Source of the DNA: UBA8752 sp002172485
GTDB taxonomy: Bacteria; Bacteroidota; Bacteroidia; Flavobacteriales_D; Sanyastnellaceae
DNA length: 36,304 nt
Direction of reading: 5' to 3'
Assembly: GCA_042089915.1 (NCBI GenBank)
Contig: JBELJZ010000022.1
Location: 1-36,304, forward strand
Shown here: positions 24,964 through 33,021 of the stretch, piece after piece
Layout: the number at the start of each line of letters is the position of its first letter
Position numbering within the stretch: the first letter of the stretch is position 1
The notes under the pieces: model-generated
Told to the model about the DNA's origin: nothing
Databases searched by the model: none
The model's input: the letters and a program-made list of their open reading frames with translations, nothing else
Position numbers and translations under genes: made by a program

Positions 24964-25375
24964 TCCGCGGCGCTGGGCCGAAGTCCACGCCATCTCGGGC
25001 AAGCCACTGGGGTTCTGGGCGTCGGTGAAGGCCGGCGGCACGGGCTCGCCCCGCGCCGAGCTCGTGGGCGGAACCGGTGAGCTCGACGAACTTGTGGGGG
25101 TGGCTTCCGCGCGCACGGGCTGCAACTTCGAGCGGACGGCCCACGGCGCCATCCTCTATTTCCGCAGCCGTCTGGAGGTCTACGGCGCCCCGTTTAGACA
25201 AGGTGAAATCAGCGGCATCATCCGCATGCCGGAGGGGGCTGGCGAGCGCCTGACCATTTGGGCCGGCTGGACCGACGCTGACGGCACAACGCATTCCGGC
25301 AGCGTGGACCTGCGCTGCTCCACCGCGAGTGCAGAACGCTTGGAAGCCTATGTCCGCCGTTGGCTGATGGCGTGA
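24935..25375 (+). CDS. Unrecognised 146-residue protein overlapping the DASH gene
   Basis: I do not recognise a family. The ATG at 24935 lies inside the end of the DASH gene (29-nt overlap, different frame) and gives MRLWNLTYNDPRRWAEVHAI. A later GTG start would shorten it to about 115 residues. The sequence has no signal peptide or membrane segment. It appears beta-rich in the middle (GAILYFRSRLEVYG, GEISGIIRMPE, RLTIWAGW) and ends with a helix (SAERLEAYVRRWLMA). Two cysteines are present (TGCNFERT, DLRCST). Coding is supported by third-position GC bias similar to its neighbours and by the tight packing. Co-transcription with the DASH cryptochrome suggests, but does not prove, a related role. 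Confidence 0.65.
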   Translation: MRLWNLTYNDPRRWAEVHAISGKPLGFWASVKAGGTGSPRAELVGGTGELDELVGVASARTGCNFERTAHGAILYFRSRLEVYGAPFRQGEISGIIRMPEGAGERLTIWAGWTDADGTTHSGSVDLRCSTASAERLEAYVRRWLMA

Positions 25376-25483
25376 TCGGCTCCATGGCGTGAGGGGACGG
25401 CAACTCGCTTCATGGGGGCTTGAACCTTTCGATGGGTTACCAAATCTTCACCGCAGCGGCTCGGCTTGCCGCCGTCGCCGGGA

Positions 25484-25491
25484 TATCTTTG
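25484..25491 (+). promoter_or_regulatory. -7 element of ppk1
   Basis: TATCTTTG is a full match to TAnnTTTG. A TTG at 25466-25468 lies 15 nt upstream, somewhat closer than usual. The element ends 4 nt before the ATG at 25496, so the message is probably leaderless. It lies within the codons of a possible TTG start at 25466, which argues against that longer form. Confidence 0.6.
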
Positions 25492-25495
25492 CGGC

Positions 25496-27601
25496 ATGGC
25501 AGGACACAGGACACCCGCGGCGAGCAAGGGAAGAAAAACCCTCTCTGCACACGAGGAGTTCTTCAACCGCGAGCTGAGTTGGCTCGCGTTCAATGAGCGG
25601 GTCCTGCAAGAAGCCGAGGACTCCAGAATGCCGCTGATTGAGCGGATGCGGTTCCTCGGCATCTTCTCCAACAACCTCGACGAGTTCTTCCGGGTCCGGG
25701 TGGCGGCCTTGCAACGCATGGCGTTGTTGGGCAAACGCACCACCACGACGCTGGGTTTCGGGGTGGACGAGACGTTGGAAGGCATCCGGGCGCGCGTCAT
25801 CGAATTGCAGGAGCGGTTCAATGCCACGTTTGCCCAGATCGAAGCCCAGTTGGCGACCGAGGGCATTGAGTTGGTCAGCGAGGCACAACTGGATGAGGAC
25901 CAATGGACCTTTGTTCGGGATTACTTCGACCGGAAAGTGCGCCCCCACCTGGTGCCCATTCTGATTTCCGATGTCGGGGTGCCAGAGCTGAAGGACGGGG
26001 CGATTTACCATGCTATCGAATTGGAAGGCGACGTCTCCAAGCGCGCCCGATTTGCCCTGTTGGAGTTGCCCGACCACCTCGACCGGTTTCTGGTTCTGCC
26101 CGAGCAGGAGGGGAAACACAGGGTGATCTTCCTCGATGATGTGGTGCGGGTGGGTTTGCCACGCCTGTTTTCCACCTTCCAAGCGGAGTCCGTCAGCGCC
26201 TTCGCCATCAAAGTGACGCGGGATGCGGAAATCGACATGGACGACGACCTCTCGAAGTCCTTGCTCGAGAAAATGAAGAAGGGCATTGCCCGGCGGAAGC
26301 ACGGGGATTACGTGCGATTCCTCTACGACGCAGCGATGCCGGAGAACCTGCGGAAGTTCCTCATCAAGAAGCTCAAGGTGGTGGACGAGGCGAGCATCAT
26401 TGCGGGGGGACGGTACCACAACCGCAAGGACTTGATGGATTTCCCGGAACTGGGAAGCGCGGACTTGGTCCACCGGAAGATGCGGCCCTTGCCACACCGC
26501 CACCTACAGGGCCGGCCCAGCATTTTGGACCAGATCGCCAAGCGCGACATCCTCCTGCATTACCCCTACCACGATTTCACCCAGCTCACGGATTTCCTGC
26601 GCGAAGCGGCCCTGGACCCCAAGGTCACGGCCATTCGGGTCAACCTCTACCGTGTGGCCAAGAATTCGCACGTCATCAATGCGCTGATGAGCGCGGCCTT
26701 GAACGGCAAGGATGTGCAGGTGGTCATCGAGTTGCAGGCGCGGTTCGATGAGCGCAACAACATCAAGGTCACGCAATCCCTGCAGGAAGCCGGCATCCAG
26801 GTCATCTTCGGGGTGGTCGGCCTCAAGACGCATTCCAAGCTGATTCTGGTGACCCGGAAGGAGGGGCGCTCGGAACGCAAGTATGCCCACGTGGGCACCG
26901 GCAACTTCAACGAGGCCAGTGCCAAGGTGTTCAGCGACCTGTCCTTGCTCACAGCGGACCGCCGCATCACGGGGGAGGTGGACCGCCTGTTCCAGTTCTT
27001 CGAGCACAACTACCAGCGCGGGGTGTTCCGCCATTTGATCGTGTCCCCGTACAGCACTCGGCGGAGGTTCTCGCAGATGATCGACCGCGAGATCAAGGAA
27101 GCGAAGGCGGGGCGCAAGGCTTGGATGTTGTTGAAGTGCAATACGCTCACGGATGCCGGGATGATCCGCAAGCTGTACGAGGCGAGTCAGGCCGGTGTGG
27201 ATGTGACCCTCATCGTGCGCGGCGCTTGTGCGTTGCGGGCCGGGGTCAAGGGGTTGAGCGACAACATCGAGGCATACAGCATTGTGGGGCGCCACCTGGA
27301 GCATGCCAGGGTCATCGTATTTGGTGCCGGCGGCAAACCCGAGTTTTACATTTCCAGTGCCGATTGGATGACCCGAAACTTGGATCGCAGAATCGAGGTC
27401 AGCACGCCGATTTATGACGAGGAGTTGCAGGCGGAGATCACGGCGATGCTGGAGTTGCAGCTCAAGGACAATGTGAAGCGGAGAACCTTGGACAAGAAAC
27501 AGCGGAACCGCCACGTCGGACGGGCCACGGGCGTGCCGGAGGTGGAAGCCCACAAAGGCATGTACGCCTTCTACCAGAAGCAGATTGCCAAGAAGAAATG
27601 A
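25496..27601 (+). CDS. ppk1: Polyphosphate kinase 1
   Basis: Reversible synthesis of inorganic polyphosphate from ATP; 701 residues, the normal length. The N-terminal domain begins FFNRELSWLAFNERVLQEAED, and NNLDEFFRVRVAALQRM is the head-domain signature. The two phospholipase-D-like catalytic domains contain LHYPYHDFTQLTDFLREAA, RVNLYRVAKNS, the phospho-acceptor His in GLKTHSKLILVTR (about residue 445), and YAHVGTGNFNE. The C-terminal domain has HARVIVFGAGGKPEFYISSADWMTRNLDRRIE. The start at 25496 (MAGHRTPAASKGRKTLSAHE) is fixed by the promoter element. Its stop overlaps the ppx start (ATGA). Polyphosphate storage is linked in general to phosphate and stress responses; no Pho-box-like site was recognised. 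Confidence 0.97.
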   Translation: MAGHRTPAASKGRKTLSAHEEFFNRELSWLAFNERVLQEAEDSRMPLIERMRFLGIFSNNLDEFFRVRVAALQRMALLGKRTTTTLGFGVDETLEGIRARVIELQERFNATFAQIEAQLATEGIELVSEAQLDEDQWTFVRDYFDRKVRPHLVPILISDVGVPELKDGAIYHAIELEGDVSKRARFALLELPDHLDRFLVLPEQEGKHRVIFLDDVVRVGLPRLFSTFQAESVSAFAIKVTRDAEIDMDDDLSKSLLEKMKKGIARRKHGDYVRFLYDAAMPENLRKFLIKKLKVVDEASIIAGGRYHNRKDLMDFPELGSADLVHRKMRPLPHRHLQGRPSILDQIAKRDILLHYPYHDFTQLTDFLREAALDPKVTAIRVNLYRVAKNSHVINALMSAALNGKDVQVVIELQARFDERNNIKVTQSLQEAGIQVIFGVVGLKTHSKLILVTRKEGRSERKYAHVGTGNFNEASAKVFSDLSLLTADRRITGEVDRLFQFFEHNYQRGVFRHLIVSPYSTRRRFSQMIDREIKEAKAGRKAWMLLKCNTLTDAGMIRKLYEASQAGVDVTLIVRGACALRAGVKGLSDNIEAYSIVGRHLEHARVIVFGAGGKPEFYISSADWMTRNLDRRIEVSTPIYDEELQAEITAMLELQLKDNVKRRTLDKKQRNRHVGRATGVPEVEAHKGMYAFYQKQIAKKK

Positions 27602-28482
27602 GGTACGGGGCAATCGACATTGGGTCCAATGCGGTTCGTCTGATGGTCACGGAATTCCGAGAGGAAGCTGGCCAGACCAAGGCGGACAAGGTGGCGTACA
27701 TCCGCGTCCCCATTCGGTTGGGGGAGGATGTGTTTGAATCGGGCCGCATCGGACGGGCCAAAGAGAAGGCCTTGACCTCCGCGGTGCAGGCTTTTCAGTT
27801 GTTGCTCCAGTCCATGGGCGTGACCAGGTTCCGCGCGTGTGCCACGAGTGCCATGCGCGAAGCGGACAACGGAGAGGTGGTCGTGCGCAACATCCGCGAC
27901 AAGACTGGGGTCGACATCGACGTCATCTCGGGTCGGGAAGAGGCCGATTTGATCTTCTCCAATTTCGCCATCGCAACCCTCGACAAAGGCCGGGACTACC
28001 TGTACGTCGACGTGGGCGGCGGCTCGACTGAATTGACGCTGATTCGGGAGGGACAGCGGTTGGAAGCCAAGAGTTTTCGCATCGGCTCCGTGCGCTTGCT
28101 GAAAGGCAAGGTGACCCCCGAAGTGCGGAAGGAGTTGAAGGTGTGGTGCGGGCAACTGAAGGACCGTCACCGTGTCCATTCCCCCATCGTCATCGGCAGT
28201 GGGGGCAACATCAATCGCTTGTACAAATTGGCTGGAGGCGTGGGCAAAAGGCCCATCGTCAAAGCCGACTTGGAGCGCACCTTGGACCAATTGAAGGCCG
28301 CCACCTACGAGGAAAAGCTCGACCGTTTCGGGCTCAAGCCGGACCGTGCCGACGTGATTGTGCCAGCTTGCCGCATCTATCTCGATGCCATGGACCTCTT
28401 CGATGCGGACACGGTCATCGTGCCCAAAGTGGGGCTGGGAGATGGGATGGTGCTCCAGTTGCACCGCGAAAACCAACGCTGA
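27598..28482 (+). CDS. ppx: Exopolyphosphatase (Ppx/GppA family)
   Basis: Hydrolyses terminal phosphates of polyphosphate (or pppGpp in the GppA branch). At 294 residues it is the short form, without the C-terminal HD-like domain. ASKHA-fold motifs are AIDIGSNAVRLMV (residues 5-17), the CATSAMREADN region, VISGREEADLIFSNF, the phosphate-2 loop VDVGGGSTEL, and the adenosine-like motif IGSGGNINRL. It ends VPKVGLGDGMVLQLH. Coupling to ppk1 by a 4-nt overlap makes polyphosphate the likely substrate and suggests balanced synthesis and turnover. The stop codon directly abuts the stop of the convergent gene, forming TGATCA. Confidence 0.94.
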   Translation: MRYGAIDIGSNAVRLMVTEFREEAGQTKADKVAYIRVPIRLGEDVFESGRIGRAKEKALTSAVQAFQLLLQSMGVTRFRACATSAMREADNGEVVVRNIRDKTGVDIDVISGREEADLIFSNFAIATLDKGRDYLYVDVGGGSTELTLIREGQRLEAKSFRIGSVRLLKGKVTPEVRKELKVWCGQLKDRHRVHSPIVIGSGGNINRLYKLAGGVGKRPIVKADLERTLDQLKAATYEEKLDRFGLKPDRADVIVPACRIYLDAMDLFDADTVIVPKVGLGDGMVLQLHRENQR

Positions 28483-29064
28483 TCAGGCGACCACGGCCGA
28501 CTTGGCCAAGGTGCGGATGCGCAGGAGTTCGGCTTGTAGGTTGTGGCGCTGGTCCGCCTCGAGAGGCTCTCCTTTGCGTTCGGTTTCCAGTGCCGATGCC
28601 AAGGCGGCCGGCGACCATTCTTCGCGCATGGGCTTGACTTCTGCGCCCTCGAGGTCCCGTTCGGCTGCCCAGGAGGCCATCCAATCGAGGTACTGTACTT
28701 GGCGCTTGACCAAGCATTCACCAAGGCGGCTGAGGCAGGTCGGAGCCAGGGTGGCGGCCATTGCAGTGCGCAGTCGGCCCACATTGTCGGCGTGAATGCG
28801 GACCACGTGGTCTGCCGTGCCCTCCAGGGGGGACAGGCCGGGCAGGGTGTCGTCGAGGCAAGGCAGCTCGGCCCCCAACGTCTCGCCCACTTCGGCGGCG
28901 GTCAGCATGCGGTCCACCTTGGCGCGGAACACGAGGGGAACCACCGTCTGACGGAACAGAAAGTCACGCAATTCGAAGACGTGGGCCTCGAAGGCGTCCT
29001 GGACCTCCTCCGGGGAGGGGGCATCGGGCAATTGAAGGACGAGCAGGGCAGTCTGGCGATCCAT
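28483..29064 (-). CDS. Unrecognised 193-residue soluble protein
   Basis: I do not recognise a family. The start at 29064 gives MDRQTALLVLQLPDAPSPEE; an in-frame ATG at 29124 would add 20 residues but lies upstream of the -7-like element. The protein has no signal peptide or membrane segment. It is predicted helical throughout, with a 'PxxEEVQDAFEAHVFELRDFLF' amphipathic opening, a middle segment with HADNVGRLRTAMAATLAPTCLSRL, and a long charged helix at the end (ALETERKGEPLEADQRHNLQAELLRIR). It converges on ppx with stop codons touching. Coding is supported by consistent third-position bias and the lack of any better frame on either strand. Confidence 0.75.
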   Translation of the reverse strand: MDRQTALLVLQLPDAPSPEEVQDAFEAHVFELRDFLFRQTVVPLVFRAKVDRMLTAAEVGETLGAELPCLDDTLPGLSPLEGTADHVVRIHADNVGRLRTAMAATLAPTCLSRLGECLVKRQVQYLDWMASWAAERDLEGAEVKPMREEWSPAALASALETERKGEPLEADQRHNLQAELLRIRTLAKSAVVA

Positions 29065-29070
29065 GAGGGG

Positions 29071-29077
29071 CAAAGTA
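29071..29077 (-). promoter_or_regulatory. Possible -7 element of the unknown gene at 29064
   Basis: The minus strand reads GCTACTTTGCC, a TACTTTG variant of the -7 motif ending 6 nt before the ATG at 29064. It favours the 29064 start over 29124. Confidence 0.35.
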
Positions 29078-29154
29078 GCAGAGTTCGGTCGCGGCTCAGA
29101 CGGAACCACTGGCGATTCATTCACGTTTGTTCGTTCGGGACTGTGCCCCTGGCC

Positions 29155-29186
29155 TTGCCGACACTTGGTAAGCGGCTGTATTTTTC
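29155..29186 (+). promoter_or_regulatory. -33/-7 promoter of the TlpA-like lipoprotein gene
   Basis: TTG (29155-29157), 21 nt, then TATTTTTC (29179-29186), one mismatch from TAnnTTTG. This is the best two-part match to the Bacteroidota promoter in the window. The -7 element ends 3 nt before the ATG at 29190, so either that ATG is used leaderless or translation begins at the ATG at 29214. Confidence 0.55.
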
Positions 29187-29189
29187 GGC

Positions 29190-30686
29190 ATGCAACATCG
29201 CGTCCCTGCAGCCATGTGGATTTCTCTCAGTCTTTCCATTCTCCTCGCCGCCTGTTCTTCCGGTGAGGCCTCCGAGAAGCGCAACCGTCCTGTGGTCGAT
29301 CCGACCGCAGCCCTGACGGCGCAAGTCAAACAAGATGCTCCGGCCCCCGAAGCGGAGGAGCAACCCGCCCAGCAGGTTTCTGGAGGAGCCGAGGAAAACC
29401 CCAATTTCCTCGATGGCATCAACGACCAGAACCGCGGAGACAAGGTGGGCAAGGTGGCCTTCAGCGGGAAGGTCCAAAGCCGCAACGGGATGCTCTACCT
29501 CTTCGAAACGGAAGGGCGCAACATCGCGGTGATCGACTCCGCGCAGATGGTCAATGGGGCATTCGACTTTGGCAAGGTGGAAGTGGGACGCGGATTCTAC
29601 GGCCTCGGTTTCGAGCCTGCCAAAAAGACGGCGGAGATCATTCTCAACCCCGATGAGCCGGAAGTGCACATCGAGTTCCAGAACGGTCGGATGATTGGGG
29701 GACGTACGGACAGCCAGGAGAACCGCGGGTGGTTCGCCTACCGCGGTGCCGAAGCGGCCAACAAGAACCAGATTCGCCAATTGTACAAGCAGCGCAAGGG
29801 CAATGAAGCGGCCATTGACGCCCAGGTCAAGGCCAAGGAAAACGAGCTGGCGCAGACCCAGCACAACTACATTCGGAACAACCCCGGAACGTACCTCGCC
29901 AAGTTCCTCACCTGGAAGCAGCCTCGTTTCCTCGGCGACAAAGGGACTTTCCTGAGCGACCTCGATGTGATGGACAACAGCCTCATCCGGTCCATGGCGC
30001 TGCCCAACCGCATCCAATCCATGATGCGCACGTTCAGTGGCGGCAAGGATGCCGGATTCCTGAGCTGCATTGACATCGTGAAGGCTTCGGTTGAAGACAA
30101 CCCGGTTGTGTTGGAATTCGCCTTGTACAATATGCTCGACGGGTTCTACAACACCGGAAAGGAGACCATCTGCCAGTACATCCTCGACAACTACATCTTC
30201 GATGAGGACTGCGGCGCCAATCTGTCCGATGTGATTCGCCAGCGGGCACAAGGCATCATCAACCTGCGTGTGGGCAACACGCCGCCGAACTTCCGGATTC
30301 CGGATCCCAACGGGAAGGTGGTGGACCTCAGCGAATTGGTTGCAGACCACCAGTACACCCTTGTGATGTTCTGGGCGAGCTGGTGCCACAAGTGCGAGCA
30401 GGAAATCCCCAACCTTGTGCCCATGTACAAGGAGATGAATCCCCGCGGGTTCGGCATGGTGGGCATCTCCGTGGACCAGCAGAAGATGGCCTGGACCAAG
30501 GCCATTGCGGACAACCAGATTCCGTGGCCAAACGTGAGCCAGCTCAAGGGATGGGATGCCCCCATCACCGATGACTACAAGATCACGCAGACGCCGACGT
30601 ATTTCCTGCTTGACCAGGAAGGCAAAATCGTGATGAAGCCGGAGCGCTGGTTCGAAGTCCAGCGCTTCCTCCAGAGCCGCATCTGA
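29190..30686 (+). CDS. TlpA-like thioredoxin-fold lipoprotein
   Basis: A 498-residue cell-envelope protein. The opening MQHRVPAAMWISLSLSILLA followed by ACSS is a lipoprotein signal with the lipobox LAAC, so it is membrane-anchored. Starting at the second ATG (29214) would also leave a lipobox but would remove Arg4, the only early Arg or Lys. A Glu/Pro-rich linker precedes a DUF4369-like beta domain (about 85-190, GKVQSRNGMLYLFETEGRNI, VNGAFDFG) and a helical DUF5106-like middle (about 200-360). The C-terminal AhpC/TSA-TlpA thioredoxin domain (about 365-498) contains WASWCHKCEQEIPNL, with Cys399 and Cys402, and the cis-Pro in QTPTYFL. It is likely a periplasm-facing thiol reductase. A convergent glycosyltransferase gene ends exactly at its stop. 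Confidence 0.9.
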   Translation: MQHRVPAAMWISLSLSILLAACSSGEASEKRNRPVVDPTAALTAQVKQDAPAPEAEEQPAQQVSGGAEENPNFLDGINDQNRGDKVGKVAFSGKVQSRNGMLYLFETEGRNIAVIDSAQMVNGAFDFGKVEVGRGFYGLGFEPAKKTAEIILNPDEPEVHIEFQNGRMIGGRTDSQENRGWFAYRGAEAANKNQIRQLYKQRKGNEAAIDAQVKAKENELAQTQHNYIRNNPGTYLAKFLTWKQPRFLGDKGTFLSDLDVMDNSLIRSMALPNRIQSMMRTFSGGKDAGFLSCIDIVKASVEDNPVVLEFALYNMLDGFYNTGKETICQYILDNYIFDEDCGANLSDVIRQRAQGIINLRVGNTPPNFRIPDPNGKVVDLSELVADHQYTLVMFWASWCHKCEQEIPNLVPMYKEMNPRGFGMVGISVDQQKMAWTKAIADNQIPWPNVSQLKGWDAPITDDYKITQTPTYFLLDQEGKIVMKPERWFEVQRFLQSRI

Positions 30687-31733
30687 TCAGCGGCTGGCCG
30701 GGAGTCGACCATACAACTTGGCGTGGGCCTCGGCAGAAGCGGAGGCCGAACAGCGCTGAACATTGGCCAGTCCCAGCTGGACGTACGTTTCACGTTGCGT
30801 CTCGTTGTCCAGCAAGTCCACCACGGCCCTCCGGATGTCGCTGGGGTCGTCTGGATTGGCGAGCGAAGCGCCGCCACCCGCAGTTTCACGCATGGGCGAC
30901 CGGTCGCTCGTGATCACCGGCACCCCGATGGTCTGGGCTTCGATGATGGGCATCCCGTATCCCTCCAGTGTGGAGCAGAAGAGGAGTGCATCCGTTGCGG
31001 CGTATTCCTGTTGAAGCTCGGCCTCGCTTAGGCGGGCGGCCCAGCTGAAGTCGATGTCGTGCTGGCGCAACAGGTCCAGTTGCGTCGGCGACGGCTCTCC
31101 GATGATGCGCAGCTGCACGGACAGCCCCTGGAGGGCGGCCGCGTGGCCCTCGAGGTTTTTGTTGTCGGCCAGGCCAATGTGCAGCAGGCGCGGCACCGCG
31201 TGATCGGGTGTCGTTGTCCGGAGGTGGTAGCTCGGCGAGATGACGCTCGGGATGACGTCAATTCGGTCTTCAGGAAAATTCGTACGCCGCAGGATATCGG
31301 CTTTGGTGGTGTCGCTCACCGCGATGACCCGGTCACAGGATTGGAGCGGCCAAGTCAGCCAGAACCAGCTTTTGAGGCGGCGCTTCCAGACCGGTCCTTC
31401 ATCGAGCATCCCGAGGTCGTGGATGGTCAGAATCACCGGTCTGCGTCGGCCGATGGCGACAAAATGGATGTCGCCGGTAATGTGCAGGATGCGGTGGGGG
31501 AGGCGGCCGACCTCCCGCCAAATGCGGAAGCGATTCCAAATGCCCTTGGTGAAGCGGCTGGCCACATGGCGGTCCGGTCGTGTGTGCCCTTCAGGCCAGG
31601 CGTCGTGCATGGACCGGTAGGACGCTTCGATGCTGAAATTTCCGAGGCTCCTCGGCTTTCGCTCGATCCAGCAGACCGTCGATGTGGTGGGCGGGGCCAT
31701 GCCTTGCAAGGTACCGCTGAGGGCCTCAGGCAT
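30687..31733 (-). CDS. Glycosyltransferase, GT-B fold (family 4-like)
   Basis: Transfers a sugar from a nucleotide-sugar donor; the acceptor is unknown. The 348-residue form starts at 31733 and overlaps the permease stop by 8 nt. Starting at the ATG at 31700 would give 337 residues and place the first beta-strand (TVCWIERK) nearer the N-terminus; both are possible. The N-terminal half has LHITGDIHFVAIGRRRPVILTIHDLGML and VIAVSDTTKADI. The C-terminal donor domain has RLLHIGLADNKNLEG, LFCSTLEGYGMPIIEAQTIGVPVITSD (the EX7E motif), and SDRSPMRETAGGGASLANPDD. No other polysaccharide genes are nearby, so it is a stray or housekeeping glycosyltransferase. No signal peptide, so probably cytoplasmic. 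Confidence 0.88.
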   Translation of the reverse strand: MPEALSGTLQGMAPPTTSTVCWIERKPRSLGNFSIEASYRSMHDAWPEGHTRPDRHVASRFTKGIWNRFRIWREVGRLPHRILHITGDIHFVAIGRRRPVILTIHDLGMLDEGPVWKRRLKSWFWLTWPLQSCDRVIAVSDTTKADILRRTNFPEDRIDVIPSVISPSYHLRTTTPDHAVPRLLHIGLADNKNLEGHAAALQGLSVQLRIIGEPSPTQLDLLRQHDIDFSWAARLSEAELQQEYAATDALLFCSTLEGYGMPIIEAQTIGVPVITSDRSPMRETAGGGASLANPDDPSDIRRAVVDLLDNETQRETYVQLGLANVQRCSASASAEAHAKLYGRLPASR

Positions 31734-32964
31734 GGCGCAAAGCGTCGATGGGGTCGAGCTGTGCAGCTTGGCGGGCAGGGTAGTATCCGCTGGCCAAGCT
31801 GACCCCGCCGCTCAGGATCAAAGCGAGGATGACCCACCCCCAAGGCAGGACGAACGGGGCTTCGAGGTAGCTGGCGACCACATTGCCCACGCCGATGCCC
31901 AGGCCCACGCCGAAGACCCCGCCGAGCAGGCCGATGATGACCACTTCCACGAGAAATTGGGTGCGGATGGTTTTGGCCGAGGCACCGAGGGCCTTCCGCA
32001 GCCCGATTTCGCGGGTGCGCTCCGTGACGGTGACCAGCATGATGTTGGTGAGGCCGATGGAAGAGCCGAGCAGGGTGATGAGTCCCAGAAACAGGGCGGC
32101 CAGTGTGACGCTGCCGAGGCCTTCATTGAACTGGTCAATCAACGCGTCGGAGCGTGCGATGCGAAAGCTGTCGGGCTCCCCGGGAAGGTCGCCGCGCAAG
32201 GCGCGCATCTCGCCGATGACCGCTTCGTTGAGTTCGCTGATGGCGTCCGGGTCTGGGGCTTTGATTTGCACTGAATAAGAGGTTCGGGGACCGCTGAACC
32301 GCGCGCGGATTTCGCCGACGGGGAGGATGGCTTGGTTGTCCTGGGACATGCCGAAAGAGGCGCCTTGTTCGGCCAATACGCCGATGATGCGGTACCGCCG
32401 ATTGCGGATGCGCACGTCTTGGTCGAGGGGACTCTCGGAGGGGGAGAAGAGCTTGTTGACCACATCCTTTCCGAGGATGACCACGGGCGCATTGCGCCGA
32501 ATTTCTTCCGGACTGAAGTTGCGGCCGACCTCGAGGTCATAGCCGCTCATGGGCAGGAAGGTCTCGTCTCCACCGACCACCAGGACGTTGGGGTCTGTTT
32601 CCTCTCCGCTGTGGGCGAGACGGCCCATCATGGTGCCCCGGGCGCTGACGGATGCGATGCCTTGGTCGGCGGTCGCGGCTTTCAGTCCCATGGCTTGCTG
32701 AAAGGTGATGGGATCGGACTCTCCAAAGCGCCGCCCGCCAAAGGCCCCCCGGCGGTTGCTTTCGCTGACCTGCAGCGTCCCCGCACCGAGTCCGACGAAC
32801 TGCTCGATCAAGCTGGAACGTAGGGCTTCGGTCGCTGTGATCATGGACATCAGGGCCATGATTCCCGTACCGATGATGGTGATGGTGAGGAGGGTGCGGA
32901 GCCATTGGGCCCGAATGGACCGAAGGGCCACCTTGACCTGTTCCAACAATACCGCCCGCGTCAT
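31726..32964 (-). CDS. MacB/FtsX-type ABC transporter permease
   Basis: A 412-residue inner-membrane permease of the MacB/LolC type. The first transmembrane helix is at about residues 22-45 (LRTLLTITIIGTGIMALMSMIT). The periplasmic MacB_PCD domain (about 46-265) includes VVGGDETFLPMSGYDLEVGRNF and VVILGKDVVNKLF. The FtsX core has three helices (about 285-400), with the conserved LLGSSIGLTNIMLVTVTERTREIGLRKALGA and the ending YYPARQAAQLDPIDALRHA. It needs an ATPase partner, which is not encoded in this window. It is divergent from aconitase and has a good -7 element 4 nt before its ATG. Substrate (lipoprotein, peptide or other) is unknown. Confidence 0.93.
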   Translation of the reverse strand: MTRAVLLEQVKVALRSIRAQWLRTLLTITIIGTGIMALMSMITATEALRSSLIEQFVGLGAGTLQVSESNRRGAFGGRRFGESDPITFQQAMGLKAATADQGIASVSARGTMMGRLAHSGEETDPNVLVVGGDETFLPMSGYDLEVGRNFSPEEIRRNAPVVILGKDVVNKLFSPSESPLDQDVRIRNRRYRIIGVLAEQGASFGMSQDNQAILPVGEIRARFSGPRTSYSVQIKAPDPDAISELNEAVIGEMRALRGDLPGEPDSFRIARSDALIDQFNEGLGSVTLAALFLGLITLLGSSIGLTNIMLVTVTERTREIGLRKALGASAKTIRTQFLVEVVIIGLLGGVFGVGLGIGVGNVVASYLEAPFVLPWGWVILALILSGGVSLASGYYPARQAAQLDPIDALRHA

Positions 32965-32968
32965 GGGC

Positions 32969-32976
32969 CAAAGCTA
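32969..32976 (-). promoter_or_regulatory. -7 element of the FtsX-type permease
   Basis: The minus strand reads TAGCTTTG, a full match to TAnnTTTG, ending 4 nt before the ATG at 32964. A TTG on the minus strand at 33003-33001 is 24 nt upstream, longer than usual spacing. A leaderless message is likely. Confidence 0.55.
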
Positions 32977-32986
32977 CGGGCTCACC

Positions 32987-32994
32987 TATCTTCG
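32987..32994 (+). promoter_or_regulatory. -7 element of aconitase
   Basis: TATCTTCG, identical to the element before adk, lies 27 nt upstream of the aconitase ATG at 33022. It is only 10 bp from the opposed -7 element of the permease, so the two promoters overlap. Confidence 0.5.
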
Positions 32995-33021
32995 CCGACC
33001 CAACGCACCAACTGATTCGAG

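Noticed and set aside
25367..25392. Direct repeat of ATGGCGTGA over the stop of the unknown gene at 24935
   Set aside because: Only 9 bp and two copies; no target-site-duplication context or mobile element between them.
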